Source of the DNA: Berberis thunbergii
Lineage: Eukaryota; Streptophyta; Magnoliopsida; Ranunculales; Berberidaceae
Assembly: GCA_003290165.1 (NCBI GenBank)
Contig: QNQO01008326.1
Coordinates: 124,001-188,000, forward strand
Direction: 5' to 3'
DNA length: 64,000 bases
Of the stretch, positions 12,614 to 24,255 are shown one piece after another (position 1 is the stretch's first letter; each line of letters begins with the position of its first letter). The notes under the pieces were generated by a model. It made no database searches and was not told the origin of the DNA. It saw only the letters and a list, made by a program, of their open reading frames with translations. A program made the position numbers and the translations under genes.

Positions 12614-12646
12614 CGTGAAACAGGGGTGTGACAACCCTGTTTCACG
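12614..12646 (+). other. Perfect 12-bp hairpin in ATH-2 LTR
   Basis: CGTGAAACAGGG and its exact reverse complement CCCTGTTTCACG are separated by nine bases. The structure is identical at 19381-19413 in the other LTR. It lies about 260 bases after the TATA-like box, so it would be in the transcript leader. Its function is unknown. Confidence 0.8.
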
Positions 12647-13956
12647 TCCAATTTTCACTCCACCGCCACTCTCTGCTCCTCTCCCCTGTCCACACAACCG
12701 CCACCATCTCCGCACGAGTCCCACCACCACAACAGACCACGAAAAGCCGCGACAGAACCACCACAACCACGCCGCGAAACAGAGTCGCACCGCGTCTCTG
12801 TTCCGCCTCGCGATAGAGCCATACCCTGCGTCCTCTTCTCCTCTCTGTCCTCTCTTCGTCCAGGCCCCAAACCATCTCTCCGCCACCGGACAACCACCAC
12901 AAACAGAGCCGCACCGCGGCGCACCACCATCGCGACAGGAAGCGAAAATAGGGAGTCCCCTCCCGATTTCTCTCCCTTTATTTGTGATGTTTTATTGGTG
13001 TTTCCTCACCTTTGTTCGTCTTTCGCAGGTTCTAGAATCAATTTGAGGTCGAGGGAGGTCGCGAGGAGCGAAGAAAATCACCGCGAGAGCCACTGTTGCG
13101 CTGGAGAAGACGACCGGAGCAATAGGTACTGTAGCAGAGGCGGGAATGAGTCAAAATTCGATTATTCGGCTATTCACACCCCCGGTTTTGCTCTGTACCA
13201 CCATAGAGCATTTTAGGGGCCATTTCCTCGGGATTCATGCACAACCACCTGATGATCTGCTGAGTGCCACCACATCGAGCTTGTGATAAACTAAATGGGT
13301 TGTATAAGTTATTTTGATTTATTTTACTGAATTGTGTGCTTAATTGTTAATTACAATTTATTTCTGAATTTTGATAAATTGCTTTCACCTTGCATGTTCG
13401 AGAAATTAAACTTGATATGTTTGGTAGTTAGAATTACCCTTTATCAATATTCAAAGCATGTGCTAAAAATATTAAACTTAAGCTTTGATTAAGTGTGCCC
13501 TAAAAAGACACTTAATACTTTGTAAGAGCGTATTTGCTTGAAATAATTTGTTAATGTTTGATAGAAACATGATATAAGTTGAAATCGATTTTAACGATCA
13601 CATATTCGGTGTAAGCAAGGGATTCTCATCCCTAACGCTTCTCGTTTTTAAATTCAGTAATTTAGATTTAAATAATTTTGCTAATTCATTGGTGAGTCCA
13701 AGTCCACAAAAATCCATCTCATCTATCTTTTATTTTCCTTATTTTAATTTATTTTTAGTTTAGATTTAAAAATGTTGTAACCCCATTTCCTATAAATTAG
13801 TTTAATTAAATTCTAAAATTCAATTGCATCCACCTTCTTCGTGGGATCGACCCGTACTTGCCGTTGTCTACAAGTTAGGCACCATGCACTTGCGGTTATT
13901 ACAAGTGGGCTGAATTAACCTATTAATTTAGGTTGGTTAAGCTCGCATCAAGTTTT

Positions 13957-13974
13957 TGGCGCCGTTGCTGGGGA
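13957..13974 (+). promoter_or_regulatory. Primer-binding site of ATH-2
   Basis: TGGCGCCGTTGCTGGGGA starts six bases after the LTR end. It is the usual Athila/Tat-type site complementary to a tRNA 3' end, where minus-strand DNA synthesis starts. Confidence 0.85.
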
Positions 13975-15298
13975 AGGTAGCATTGTAATTGAATTTAAGA
14001 TTTATTTTCACTAATTAAAAAAAATATTTAAAACAAACCAAAAAAAAATAAAAATTTAAGTTATTTTTACACTCATTTTGTGTTTGATTTTGCAGATTAC
14101 ACACTTCTCGAGGAAATTGGACGATCATGCAAAAACATCAAGCACATTTTATTTTTATTTTTGTGAGGAGAGTTTTAATTTTATTTTCACCTCGTTTTAC
14201 GAATGTGTGGTGTAATAATTTTTGCGAACTTTACTATTTTTCATTTTGTTTAATCACAAAAAAAAACCCAAAATTTTCTAAGTCAAAAGAAATTATAGGG
14301 AAACAATTTTTATTGTTACCCAATAATTTTTTATGATTTAGAAATCCGACTTCTAAGACCAAGACTAGTAAATTTATTTGCATATGCTTGTGTGTTGAGT
14401 GAAACGGATAAAAAGAAGTCCGACCTTTTTTGAATTGTGCTAACTTTTTGTGCAGATTGGAATACGCACACTGTAAGTTTTCTATCTCACGCAACGTATT
14501 AGCGACCAGGGTGCTTGGTGTAATTGTTTGAAATTGTGTGATTGGTTGTTAAAATTCTGTAATTGTGGATGCTAAACTTTAGTATTTCATAATAAGCAGA
14601 CCCAACTTCTAAATAGAAACTGGTGGGACTTGATATTCCCACCTCATCACTCCAGCTGTGTGCAACCAATTGCCTAACATAATTAAAATCAATTAGCAAG
14701 TTAGATAGAACATCTCTTAGGTTCGGTGTTTATAGGACAACCAAGACCAAGGTGAATCCAATAATTTTTTGTGTTGACCAATGCTAAAAGTGACGATGGG
14801 TTTAATCATTCAATGAATTCCGAAAGGCCACTGCCACAAGGGTAATTTACCCGGTACGCCGAGTCATAAGTAAGCTACGATCCACAAGAAGGATTGGTGT
14901 AACCAACAGTTTTTTGTTAGGAACACAAGCCTCAAGTGTGCATTTAACATCACATCGTTCTCACATCTATTGGCTTACAGAGCGGTAGCACAAGGAAGTA
15001 CTTAATTGGACCATTGTGACCTCCTTCTCTTGTGCGATAATCCGGTTTCTTTGAAACAAAACTCTATCCTACTGATTTTGAACTTTGCGGTGTAAAGTGT
15101 ATACTCTTAGGATCAACTTGTAGCACCCATTGTTGTGTCATAAAGATTACATAAGAAATAATTGTCCCCCAAATATAAAAAGATAATTGATCTCAAAAAC
15201 ATTGATTGCTTAGGGAGGCATGTTTCTTGTGCATTTATTGGTTGTTGATTGCATGTGAGCCTGTGTATATTTTTAGAGTTAGCGCTTTCAAAAAAAAA
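13975..15298 (+). other. Untranslated leader of ATH-2
   Basis: AT-rich sequence of 1.3 kb between the primer-binding site and the ORF, with A and T runs. No conserved protein is seen in any frame. Long leaders of this kind are usual in Athila elements. Confidence 0.55.
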
Positions 15299-16729
15299 AT
15301 GAACACAAGGGATTATCCAGCCTATTTTTCCGAGCAAGTCAATTCATTTTATGACATGCGACGACTTGAGTATGATCCATATTTAGATTATTATCCAGGT
15401 CTAGCTTATCATTCTGACTTCTCATGGGCTCATGGTCAGTACCATGAAGGCCCTCTAGACACTCATCAGACTCCTCAAGCTTTCATTTCTGATAATGAGT
15501 TAGAGGATATCATGAACATTTTTATAAAGCGAACAGGGGAAGTGCTTGAGCAAAATTTTCAGGATATCATAGAATTGACAGCTATTTATCAACAAAACTC
15601 TCAAGCTATCCGGAAACTTGAGATGACTGTGAGTCAAATAGCTGAGTCATTTCCTGAGATAGCGTCAGAAATATTCCCTAGCCAACCTATTTTCAACCCA
15701 AATGGTCCATTTGAAATTAGTGGTACATCTGAGTCGGACAATGAAGATGTCCAATTCATTACTCTCTTTAGGAGTGAAAAACTGGTTGACAATCAGGCAG
15801 AAATGCCTGATATGAGTGTCATTGAGTTGTCTAGACAGGTTGCATCCTCCTCTCATTTGAATGCTGATAAAGCCTCATTCATTGATGCACCTGTAGATTC
15901 TGAGACACTGCAGACATCTCCTTCCCATGTTGACTCATGCCTTCCTAGTGACTCATGCATCAAATCAAACTGTGAACATTTTTTAGAGTCTCCCCTTGAC
16001 TGTTTTCATGATACACATTTAGAGGCTTGTTTGACTCATTTTAGTTTAGACTTTGATGTTGATGATTCTATTAGGGAAGTCAATGATTTGCTTGACTCAG
16101 TCCCCATTGTGGATCCTAGTTATAAATGGAAGTCTAAAGTGAAGTCTTTCCCACTCAGTGAGTCAAAACTAGTCCCATCAGTTGAGCCACCTGAGCTTGA
16201 CCTTAAACAATTACCTGACACCCTCAGGTATGCATTTTCAGGTGATGAGTTGTCTAGACCAGTATCTCTATATGATTCATGTGATGAGCCTATACCACTT
16301 GATATATCCTTCGTCTCATCTACTTGCATCACATTCCCTTTTACTAAGGCTACTTTCACCGATCCCTTGTGTTGTAGTGAGGATTTCAGTTTTCACCATC
16401 CTGTTGTGAAATTTATTCAATCTTCTGATTTGGAACCAGACATAGGATGTTCCCTTTTTGGAGCACGCAAAAATCCTCTAATTATGACTACTGGTCACTT
16501 TTGGGATGTCCTATTGTATTTGGTGCCCCATGTGATTGCTATATTTTGGTGGACTGATCCTCAACTGTTCAGGTTGTTGATATACAACCATGGACTAAGT
16601 ATTTTTCATATTCTTCTTCTACACTTTTTGATACACCATTTTTTCGGAAGAATATTTGTCGGGCTGATGACGTTAAACCAAGCGCTCCTAGGAGGCAGCC
16701 TAGCTTTAGTTGTATGTCTTTGCTGTTAG
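15299..16729 (+). CDS. Fused gag/pre-RT protein of ATH-2 (476 aa, uninterrupted)
   Basis: I chose the ATG at 15299 (MNTRDYPAYFSEQ) because upstream in-frame codons contain no ATG. Around residue 110 the protein has QQNSQAIRKLEMTVSQIAE, which resembles the Athila gag segment between the capsid and the basic tail. Around residue 295 it has PPELDLKQLPDTLRYAFSG, which resembles the linker just before Athila reverse transcriptase. Capsid proper, protease, RT, RNase H and integrase are absent. The protein is therefore a fusion across a large internal deletion, acidic and Ser-rich in the middle. The last 70 residues are hydrophobic and probably result from reading into 3' sequence that elsewhere is non-coding. 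The long open frame is unusual for a dead element. It may be translated, but its role is unknown. Confidence 0.6.
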   Translation: MNTRDYPAYFSEQVNSFYDMRRLEYDPYLDYYPGLAYHSDFSWAHGQYHEGPLDTHQTPQAFISDNELEDIMNIFIKRTGEVLEQNFQDIIELTAIYQQNSQAIRKLEMTVSQIAESFPEIASEIFPSQPIFNPNGPFEISGTSESDNEDVQFITLFRSEKLVDNQAEMPDMSVIELSRQVASSSHLNADKASFIDAPVDSETLQTSPSHVDSCLPSDSCIKSNCEHFLESPLDCFHDTHLEACLTHFSLDFDVDDSIREVNDLLDSVPIVDPSYKWKSKVKSFPLSESKLVPSVEPPELDLKQLPDTLRYAFSGDELSRPVSLYDSCDEPIPLDISFVSSTCITFPFTKATFTDPLCCSEDFSFHHPVVKFIQSSDLEPDIGCSLFGARKNPLIMTTGHFWDVLLYLVPHVIAIFWWTDPQLFRLLIYNHGLSIFHILLLHFLIHHFFGRIFVGLMTLNQALLGGSLALVVCLCC

Positions 16730-18720
16730 TCTGGATTGATTTTCGAGTACCCTATTTAGTTGTGTTTCACTCATACTCGTTAGCTCCGTAACAGTTTTGA
16801 CTTCCAACTTGCTTTTTCATTTTAGTTTTCTTTGTTAGTATCGAGTCTGCATTTTATCGATTTCTAATGAAAACTCCATGATTCTTATGTTTATGAGCCT
16901 CATTGATGGATGACTTCTTGGAAATTGGTAAAATCTTCACCGCGGTAATACTGTTCTAACCTCCTCTCATGTACTTACTTCATTCATTTGTCAGAATTAT
17001 TTTGTTAAACATTGAGGACAATGTTTGGATTAGGTTTGGGGGTAGGGTTCATGAGTCGGTGAATATTTCGTTTTTTTTGTAGGTGAATTTTTCGTTTTTT
17101 TGTAGTGTTTTCTTTTCTTATTCTTTAAAAAAAAAATTTCTTTCAAAACAATTTGGTCTTTTGTGAAAATGGATTTTAAATGTTTTATGCTCAAGAAAAT
17201 GCAAGCCAACTTGACATATTGGTATATTGATAAAGACCGAAAGTTTAGTATGATCCTTAAGCTAGATCTGGTTAATAAGATTTTTCAACTCGATTATCTT
17301 TGCACCATGAGCCATGTTAGCATAACTTGAAGTTGATGAGTGAAATATATACTAGAAAACCTTAGAATAATAGTGGAGACTTAACCCTGAAAGCTTTGAA
17401 CATTTCTATTTTTCTGAGTGTTATACATAAACTCTGATTTTTCTTTAGTCTACATTATCTCGTTGATGATCTCATTATTTTCATTATTTTGATCAATTGC
17501 TTTGGGAATGACATAAAAATTGAATTATTACACTAGAACTTCTTGCTTATTCAATTGAGATGTCATAATACTGACCCGAACTTAGGAAATGATCTAGGCA
17601 TTTTTTTGTTAGACCATTAACTAACCTTTTAACTTACCCATAACATTAACCTTTTTTGTAGCATTTTGAGCCTTAGATTAACTTTTATTTGTTAACCCAT
17701 TAACCTTTACCCAATTTTTCTGGGAATGTGTACGGATGAATATACTTGGTGTAAAAAGGGCATGAAAGAGCAAAATATGAGATATTTCATAAATCCTCTA
17801 TGAAAGAAAAAAAAAGTTGAAGAAAAGAAAAATAGAAAAAAAAATGATTCTTCAATGAGGATAAAGATGTGAAAATGAAGAAAAAAAATTGATGGTGCGC
17901 AACATTGATTTATTCTTGACAGCCCTAATTGTTCGTATAATGAGTGTATACATTCCTAGAAATTTTTGTTAGAATCCTTTGACATTTCTTATTAACTATT
18001 AACCAAGCCCCCCCATTACAACCCAACAAAGTCCTAGTTGATCTTAGGTAAAGGTTGGTTCTGTAGATGTGGAGATTTAATAACCAAGACCTATGGTGTT
18101 TGATTCAACATTCCCAAAAGTAATTGATATTTCTGTCTATGAGATCATGTTCATTCCATCTTGAAAAGTCCGTTCTTCATATTACTATATGTGAGATGAT
18201 TGTTTTTCATTATTTACTCTTTTCCTCACATATAAACTGAGTGAAATACCAAATCTCTGAGTGCTTTATTGTGAGTGACATGAGAGGTTTGAAGTCAAAA
18301 CAAACTTTCTACAGAAGATTTAGTCATTGTTTTACTCTGAAATGAAAAGTTATGTTGACAGTGCTATCCACACACACACATTGAGTTGAGGATGATTATG
18401 AATTTTTTCAAACCTTTGGAGAATATTAAATTATTTGGAGATTTGTTGATACACTAAAATGACACTGTTGGTTTCCTGCATTTCTTGAAGTTTTAAAATG
18501 AACACTGTTTGACCAAGTTTTGATTGAGTCAGTAATGTTTGTGGGTAACATTTCTGGAAACCCTCACGAGACTATAACTCGTCCACTAGAGGTAATCTAG
18601 GGGTTTAAAGCCTTGTTACACGTTTAAGGTAAGTGCAACCGATGATTCCTGCGAAAGTGAGTTATGATTTTCTTTTTATTGTTTTGCTCGAGGACTAGCA
18701 AAATATAGGTTTGGGGTATT
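16730..18720 (+). other. 3' non-coding region and polypurine tract of ATH-2
   Basis: AT-rich stretch without a convincing ORF. Near the end GCTCGAGGACTAGCAAAATA and AGGTTTGGGG (about 18690-18716) form the polypurine-tract neighbourhood where plus-strand DNA synthesis starts. A similar string lies beside the 3' LTR of ATH-1, supporting common Athila ancestry. Confidence 0.65.
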
Positions 18721-20727
18721 TGATATTCACATAATTATTACATAATATATCCCTTAATTTATACATGTTAGTGTTTCAATTATTATATTTTATAGTAATT
18801 ATTTCGTTTTCATGTCTTTGCAGGAATTTGAGCGTAAACGATGAATCCATATTAAAGCATTCACAAATGACAATTAGTCGATTTCAATGGTGGTATAAAA
18901 CAAGTCACAAACCTAAACCCAACACCTAGCTCATAACCTAAAATCCACAAACCTAAACCCAACACCTAGTTCTTAACCTAAAATCCACAAACCTACACCC
19001 AACACCTAATTCATAACCTAAACCCCATCCATAACCGAATCCATAACCTAATCCCAAACCCAATGCCAAGCCAGATCCTACCCTCATTGATGAATCTTCC
19101 CCTCATCTCATCCCTATTCATCTTGGCTATTTTCTATAAATAGAGGATAATAGGGTGAGAAAGGGGGAGGAAGAGAAGGGAAAAGAAGATAATTAGAAAT
19201 CAAAACCTCCTCCTCAATCGAGATTTCCTCAAAGGAGCTCCTCTCTCAAAGGTGATTCACAATCACCCTCACCACTCATCCATCTCTCACTCACTCCACT
19301 CACTCAGCACACAGTCACATCGCCACCACAGTCACCTTGCCATCGCCACCACCGAGCTCCGCAACCACCACTGTCACCACCGTGAAACAGGGGTGTGACA
19401 ACCCTGTTTCACGTCCAATTTTCACTCCACCACCACTCTCTGCTCCTCTCCCCTGTCCACACAACCGCCACCATCTCCGCACGAGTCCCACCACCACAAC
19501 AGACCACGAAAAGCCGCGACAGAACCACCACAACCACGCCGCAAAACAGAGTCGCACCGCGTCTCTGTTCCGCCTCGCGATAGAGCCATACCCTGCGTCC
19601 TCTTCTCCTCTCTGTCCTCTCTTCGTCCAGGCCCCAAACCATCTCTCCGCCACCGGACAACCACCACAAACAGAGCCGCACCGCGGCGCACCACCATCGC
19701 GACAGGAAGCGAAAATAGGGAATCCCCTCCCGATTTCTCTCCCTTTATTTGTGATGTTTTATTGGTGTTTCCTCACCTTTGTTCGTCTTTCGCAGGTTCT
19801 AGAATCAATTTGAGGTCGAGGGAGGTCGCGAGGAGCGAAGAAAATCACCGCGAGAGCCACTGTTGCGCTGGAGAAGACGACCGGAGCGATAGGTACTGTA
19901 GCAGTACTGTAGCAGAGGCGGGAATGAGTCAAAATTCGATTATTCGGCTATTCACACCCCCGATTTTGCTCTGTACCACCATAGAGCGTTTTAGGGGCCA
20001 TTTCCTCGGGATTCATGCACAACCACCTGCTGATCTGCTGAGTGCCACCACATCGAGCTTGTGATAAACTAAATGGGTTGTATAAGTTATTTTGATTTAT
20101 TTTACTGAATTGTGTGCTTAATTGTTAATTACAATTTATTTCTAAATTTTGATAAATTGTTTTCACCTTGCATGTTCGAGAAATTAAACTTGATATGTTT
20201 GGTAGTTAGAATTACCCTTTATCAATATTCAAAGCATGTGCTAAAAATATTAAGCTTAAGCTTTGATTAAGTGTGCCTTAAAAAGACACTTAATACTTGT
20301 AAGAGCGTATTTGCTTGAAATAATTTGTTAATGTTTGATAGAAACATGATATAAGTTGAAATCGATTTTAACGATCACATATTCGGTGTAAGCAAGGGAT
20401 TCTCATCCCTAACGCTTCTCGTTTTTAAATTCAGTAATTTAGATTTAAATAATTTTGCTAATTCATTGGTGAGTCCAAGCGCACAAAAATCCATCTCATC
20501 TATCTTTTATTTTCCTTATTTTAATTTATTTTTTGTTTAGATTTAAAAATGTTGTAACCCCATTTCCTATAAATTAGTTTAATTAAATTCTAAAATTCAA
20601 TTGCATCCACCTTCTTCGTGGGATCGACCCGTACTTGCCGTTGTCTACAAGTTAGACACCGTGCACTTGCGGTTATTACAAGTGGGCTGAATTAACCTAT
20701 TAATTTAGGTTGGTTAAGCTCGCATCA
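18721..20727 (+). repeat. 3' LTR of ATH-2
   Basis: Near-identical to 11948-13950. Visible differences include one lost copy of a short CAGTCACCTCGCCACCA repeat near 19315, a duplicated GTACTGTAGCA near 19900, an extra CCATAACCGAAT near 19027 and scattered single bases. Confidence 0.93.
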
Positions 20728-20732
20728 GGAAG

Positions 20733-21111
20733 CAAACACCAGAGTATCTTCCACACAGGGAAACTCCCTTCTACAGATTGCTCATGGATTGGGAACTACT
20801 TCCTGCGTATCTAGGAGTGCAGAACTAACAGGAAACTTCCCTCCTACAACACGACTCTTAATTAGAGAGGGATATCCACGAAGATCTCCTCCCTAAACTA
20901 TGGTTGAATCAGGACTCCTTGCACTATAAATAAGACATGAGGTTGGTAAGTTAACGTATGCTACAAATTCCTTGTTACAACATTACATCTTCCTCAAATC
21001 CCTGTCTGACTTTAGCATCGATCACCCCAAGGTGGTTTGTGGCTCACGTGCATTACTTGTGTAGGTCAACAGGAACAAGGTCAAAGCAGGGAGCACAAAT
21101 AAATTGCATCA
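20733..21111 (+). repeat. TAT-1 left LTR, second piece
   Basis: This continues the LTR interrupted at 11947. CAAACACCAGAGTATCTTCC matches 29597 onward in the right LTR. It ends AAATTGCATCA, followed by the primer-binding site. Confidence 0.9.
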
Positions 21112-21114
21112 GTT

Positions 21115-21132
21115 TGGCGCCGTTTGTGGGGA
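21115..21132 (+). promoter_or_regulatory. Primer-binding site of TAT-1
   Basis: TGGCGCCGTTTGTGGGGA starts three bases after the LTR end. It shares its first ten bases with the ATH-2 site, so both elements probably use the same or a closely related tRNA primer. Confidence 0.85.
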
Positions 21133-21186
21133 CGACATAGTTATTAACTTTACACTAAGCGTCATGTCCTACCAAATCCTAAAGAG

Positions 21187-22147
21187 ATGGTGACCACCAG
21201 GTCACACAACAACGAACCAGGGAACACGTCCAACGCTTCGGCTGTCCCTATACCAGCTCCTGTTATGCACGGACAACCTACTCATGCCCCTGCATCGACG
21301 GCAGTAACGACAAACCCCAAAATTGAGGTGTTGATGTCTCAAATATAGCAGATCATCAAGGCTGTAGAGACGCTCACACAACAAAATCCACCCGCTGCTA
21401 ATAGATACCAGAAACAACATGAACATCCACCTTTAGTGGATGACAGGGAGCAAACACAGGAGAGTTAGGCCCCCGCTAGTTTCCATTTGGACTAAGGGAG
21501 GCTATGCGGCTAAGGTCGATCCTGCCGCCAGGATAGAGAGGCTCGGTTCCAGGAATCCTCTTCGTAGAAGAGCGCACGACCCGGACATACTATATCGCCT
21601 TTCCATCCCACCCTTTATGGACCGGATCATGAGTGAAACACTTCAAAGAAAGCTCACTCCCCCAAAGCTTGATTCCTATGACGAGACCACCAATCTTATC
21701 GATCATCTACGCCATTACCAACACGTAATGACACTCAAGGAAGGATCTGAATCTGTCATGTGCATAACCTTTCCCACCAGTCTAAAAGGTTCGGCATTGA
21801 CGTGGTTCCACCGCCTTCTATTGAAGTCAATCGACTCCTTCAAAACATTGGCAAAGAAATTCTTGACATGTTTCGTCGGAAACCAACGTTTTAGAAAAGG
21901 CCCGCACTACGTACCCTCTTGAAGGCAGAGGTCCGGCGAGACACTCCGAGAGTATGTCACACGCTTCAACAGCGAGCTAACCCTCATCGATGGGTGCAAC
22001 AACGATACAGCTGTGACGACATCCACTGCAGGCCTTAGAGAGGGAAAACACTTCGAGAACCTTACTTTGGAGCCACCTCTTGACGCGGCAGAACTCCTTA
22101 AGAGCATCCAAAGACACATCACCCTCGAGGAGTCAAGGACCGCTTAA
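21187..22147 (+). pseudogene. gag remnant of TAT-1
   Basis: An ATG at 21187 opens MVTTRSHNNEPGN, with an in-frame TAG near 21347 and a frame change near 21440. The capsid region is then clear: RLSIPPFMDRIM, KLTPPKLDSYDETTNLIDHL, CITFPTSLKGSALTWFHRL and FKTLAKKFLTCFVGNQRFRK, which is the plant Retrotrans_gag pattern of Tat-type elements. Another frame change near 21915 leads to TLREYVTRFNSELTLIDG and AAELLKSIQRHITLEES. Gag normally builds the particle that packages element RNA. Here the frame is broken at least three times. No zinc knuckle or protease follows. Confidence 0.85.
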
Positions 22148-24255
22148 AGGGAAACCGCTGGTGACATGAAGCCTTCTGAAGGAACCATACGTGGAGACCA
22201 ATCTACGACACGAGGCTGCCACTACATCGTACTGAAACAGATACAGTGCTCCCAAATCCATCTACATCATGCAGAGCAACCTAAACCGGTGCAAGGCAAA
22301 AAGACGGTAGCAACATCATTTTCAAGCGGTACAGGAGCAGTCAACTCTTCTGCCCAGCGAGTCGTAAAAACCATGGAAATCGGGAGCACATCCCCCCGAC
22401 GTTTTGTCGGCACAGAGATCCGGCCCTCTGCAAGGTTTACTCTTCAATGACCTATGTAACGTCGCCTCAACAGTTTGCTAAACGATCTGCAAGAGCAACC
22501 CGAATTCACTTCAAGGACAAGATCGAATTCTCTCCGTCAACAGTTAGTTTTGCTTTAAGTTGTTTGTTTCCCTTTCCATAGTCAATATTGAGTTTTTGTT
22601 CTTAAAAATCTTATGTGATTCGCAATCATTTAAGAAATAAAGGAAGAATTATGAAAAACAAACTCTATTGATTATCGGAAAAATGTAACAACAAACACCT
22701 TGAGGCAGATACAAAAAGCTACATATTGCAAGTGCCCTGAGGCGGATACAAAGACTAAACACTATAAATGTTTGAATACAGTGTGAACTAAAGTAAAAGA
22801 CTCGCTTAGACAATTCTGCTGCCGAAGACTTGCAAACCCACCCTCCGATGCGAGCAATTTGCAAGTGACAACAAAGATAAGAGAATGGGAGAGTTCGACC
22901 TCTTCCAAAGACAAAAGCAAAGTATGAGAGGAGATTGAAAGGTTTGAGCTATCAGATTGCTCTGTCACATCACTCCGAGGATACATTCTCCTTACGGCGT
23001 TGTAGACCTTGCAACCGGCTGCTGATTTCCTTAAGAGACATCCCACCGTCTGTCCAACCTCCCTAAAGGGGATTAGAAAAAGGTAGATGAAGATGGCCAC
23101 AAGCAACGACGCAGGTGTGTTTGAGAACTACCACAACCGGAGATATCACACGTCGACTAACACTTTGATCAACTAGTGGTTAGCAGCGGGATTCTAGCAC
23201 ACGAAGGCAAAAGTGGTACGGTGTAACACCAAAAGACATCCCCCTTGGTAGGAAGTTCGTACTACAAAATATGAGAAGAAATTAAGATACCTCAGCATAT
23301 CAACTACGTGCCCACCCATATCAGGTGACCACGCATAACAACAGGTATCTCTATGCCTGGTCAGAGCAAATGTCAGAACATTCAAAAACTCTAGAGACAA
23401 AGAATCAACTTCAGCCCAAAGCATTTTCCTTAGCCTTTGGAAAACCCAAAACATTTTCTTCAAGTAAGAACATTACAGAAGATAAGCGCTATGAAAGATA
23501 GTGCCTACAATGATTAGAAAACAACATTATATAGACATGATGGTTCACCAAATGGGTACTCAAGCATTAATTGCCAAACATTGAATATTGTACGGGAAAC
23601 TAGAAGACAACAATTCCCAAGGAAGTTGTAAAGACGACGCCAATCGATTAATGGTGCTGCATGCAACCTCATCAATTGAGGAGGAGTAATCGATACTAAA
23701 CAATCACACAGCCTACGTCGTACGCGTGTCACGACACAATCTATATCGTACACACAATGCACCATGCAAGTAAACCCTAGCCCTTCCTCTGCGAGCCCAT
23801 GGGCTCAGCCTATCATTCAAACAACACTCTATCACGTGCTTGGCACGAGCACTAGAGATCCTAGTCAACCCTGACATACAAATTATACCTTTAGATCACC
23901 AGCTTATTTAAGGTAATTTCATCCACTCCATGTAACGTGCGGAGGGAGTAGGTTCACATGCCCCCTAGCAAGCGAAACCTCCATTCAAACAAGACAAGCT
24001 TAATTAGCCAAAATTGATGACGATAGCTTCTGGTTCACCATGACACCTAGTCTGCTTAGCGTGGGCTTCGACGGTTTAGGAAGTGGGAATCTAATCAGTA
24101 TTGTTGCGCCTGGTGACGACTACTTACCAGGGATCAGTGCCTCATTTGCGACCAGGGATCGCCGAACCTAATCAGCTAAGCCTAGCTGGTGATGACCAAC
24201 AACGACAGCTTCTGATCAAACCTTGGACTTGTATCCCCCACTGGGAGGGTGTAGA
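22148..24255. other. TAT-1 interior without sense pol; conserved with TAT-2
   Basis: No sense RT, integrase or protease is present. From about 22400 to 23950, the reverse complement matches TAT-2 from about 62400 to 64000, including antisense segments reading VGCLLRKSAAGCKV here and MGCLLRKSAVHCKV there. The part from 24030 on begins the tandem array into which HAT-1 inserted. I do not recognise a protein family in it. Confidence 0.6.

Larger units (their letters stand above)
11948..13950 (+). repeat. 5' LTR of ATH-2
   Basis: The ends are TG...CA and it is repeated at 18721-20727. Inside are three 40-bp repeats, a TATA-like box at 12350, a perfect hairpin at 12614, a GC-rich stretch to about 13140, then AT-rich sequence. 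The open frames in the GC-rich stretch are composition effects: they occur on several frames at once and match nothing I know. Confidence 0.93.
11948..20727 (+). mobile_element. ATH-2: young Athila-like LTR element, deletion derivative
   Basis: Two about 2.0-kb LTRs (11948-13950 and 18721-20727) start TGATATTCAC and end GCTCGCATCA. They flank a 4.8-kb interior with a primer-binding site at 13957 and a purine-rich tract before 18721. The perfect 5-bp target duplication GGAAG is at 11943-11947 and 20728-20732. The LTRs are almost identical apart from a few substitutions and short repeat-number changes, so insertion was recent. The interior has one long ORF and no RT, RNase H or integrase, so it must borrow enzymes. 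The uninterrupted TAT-1 right LTR provides the pre-insertion site for comparison. Confidence 0.93.

Noticed and set aside
12468..13046. 192-codon ORF rich in His, Pro, Ser and Thr, and a copy at 19337-19813
   Set aside because: It lies within the GC-rich part of the ATH-2 LTR, several frames on both strands are open at once, and the two LTR copies differ by repeat number that changes the frame start. It is a composition effect.
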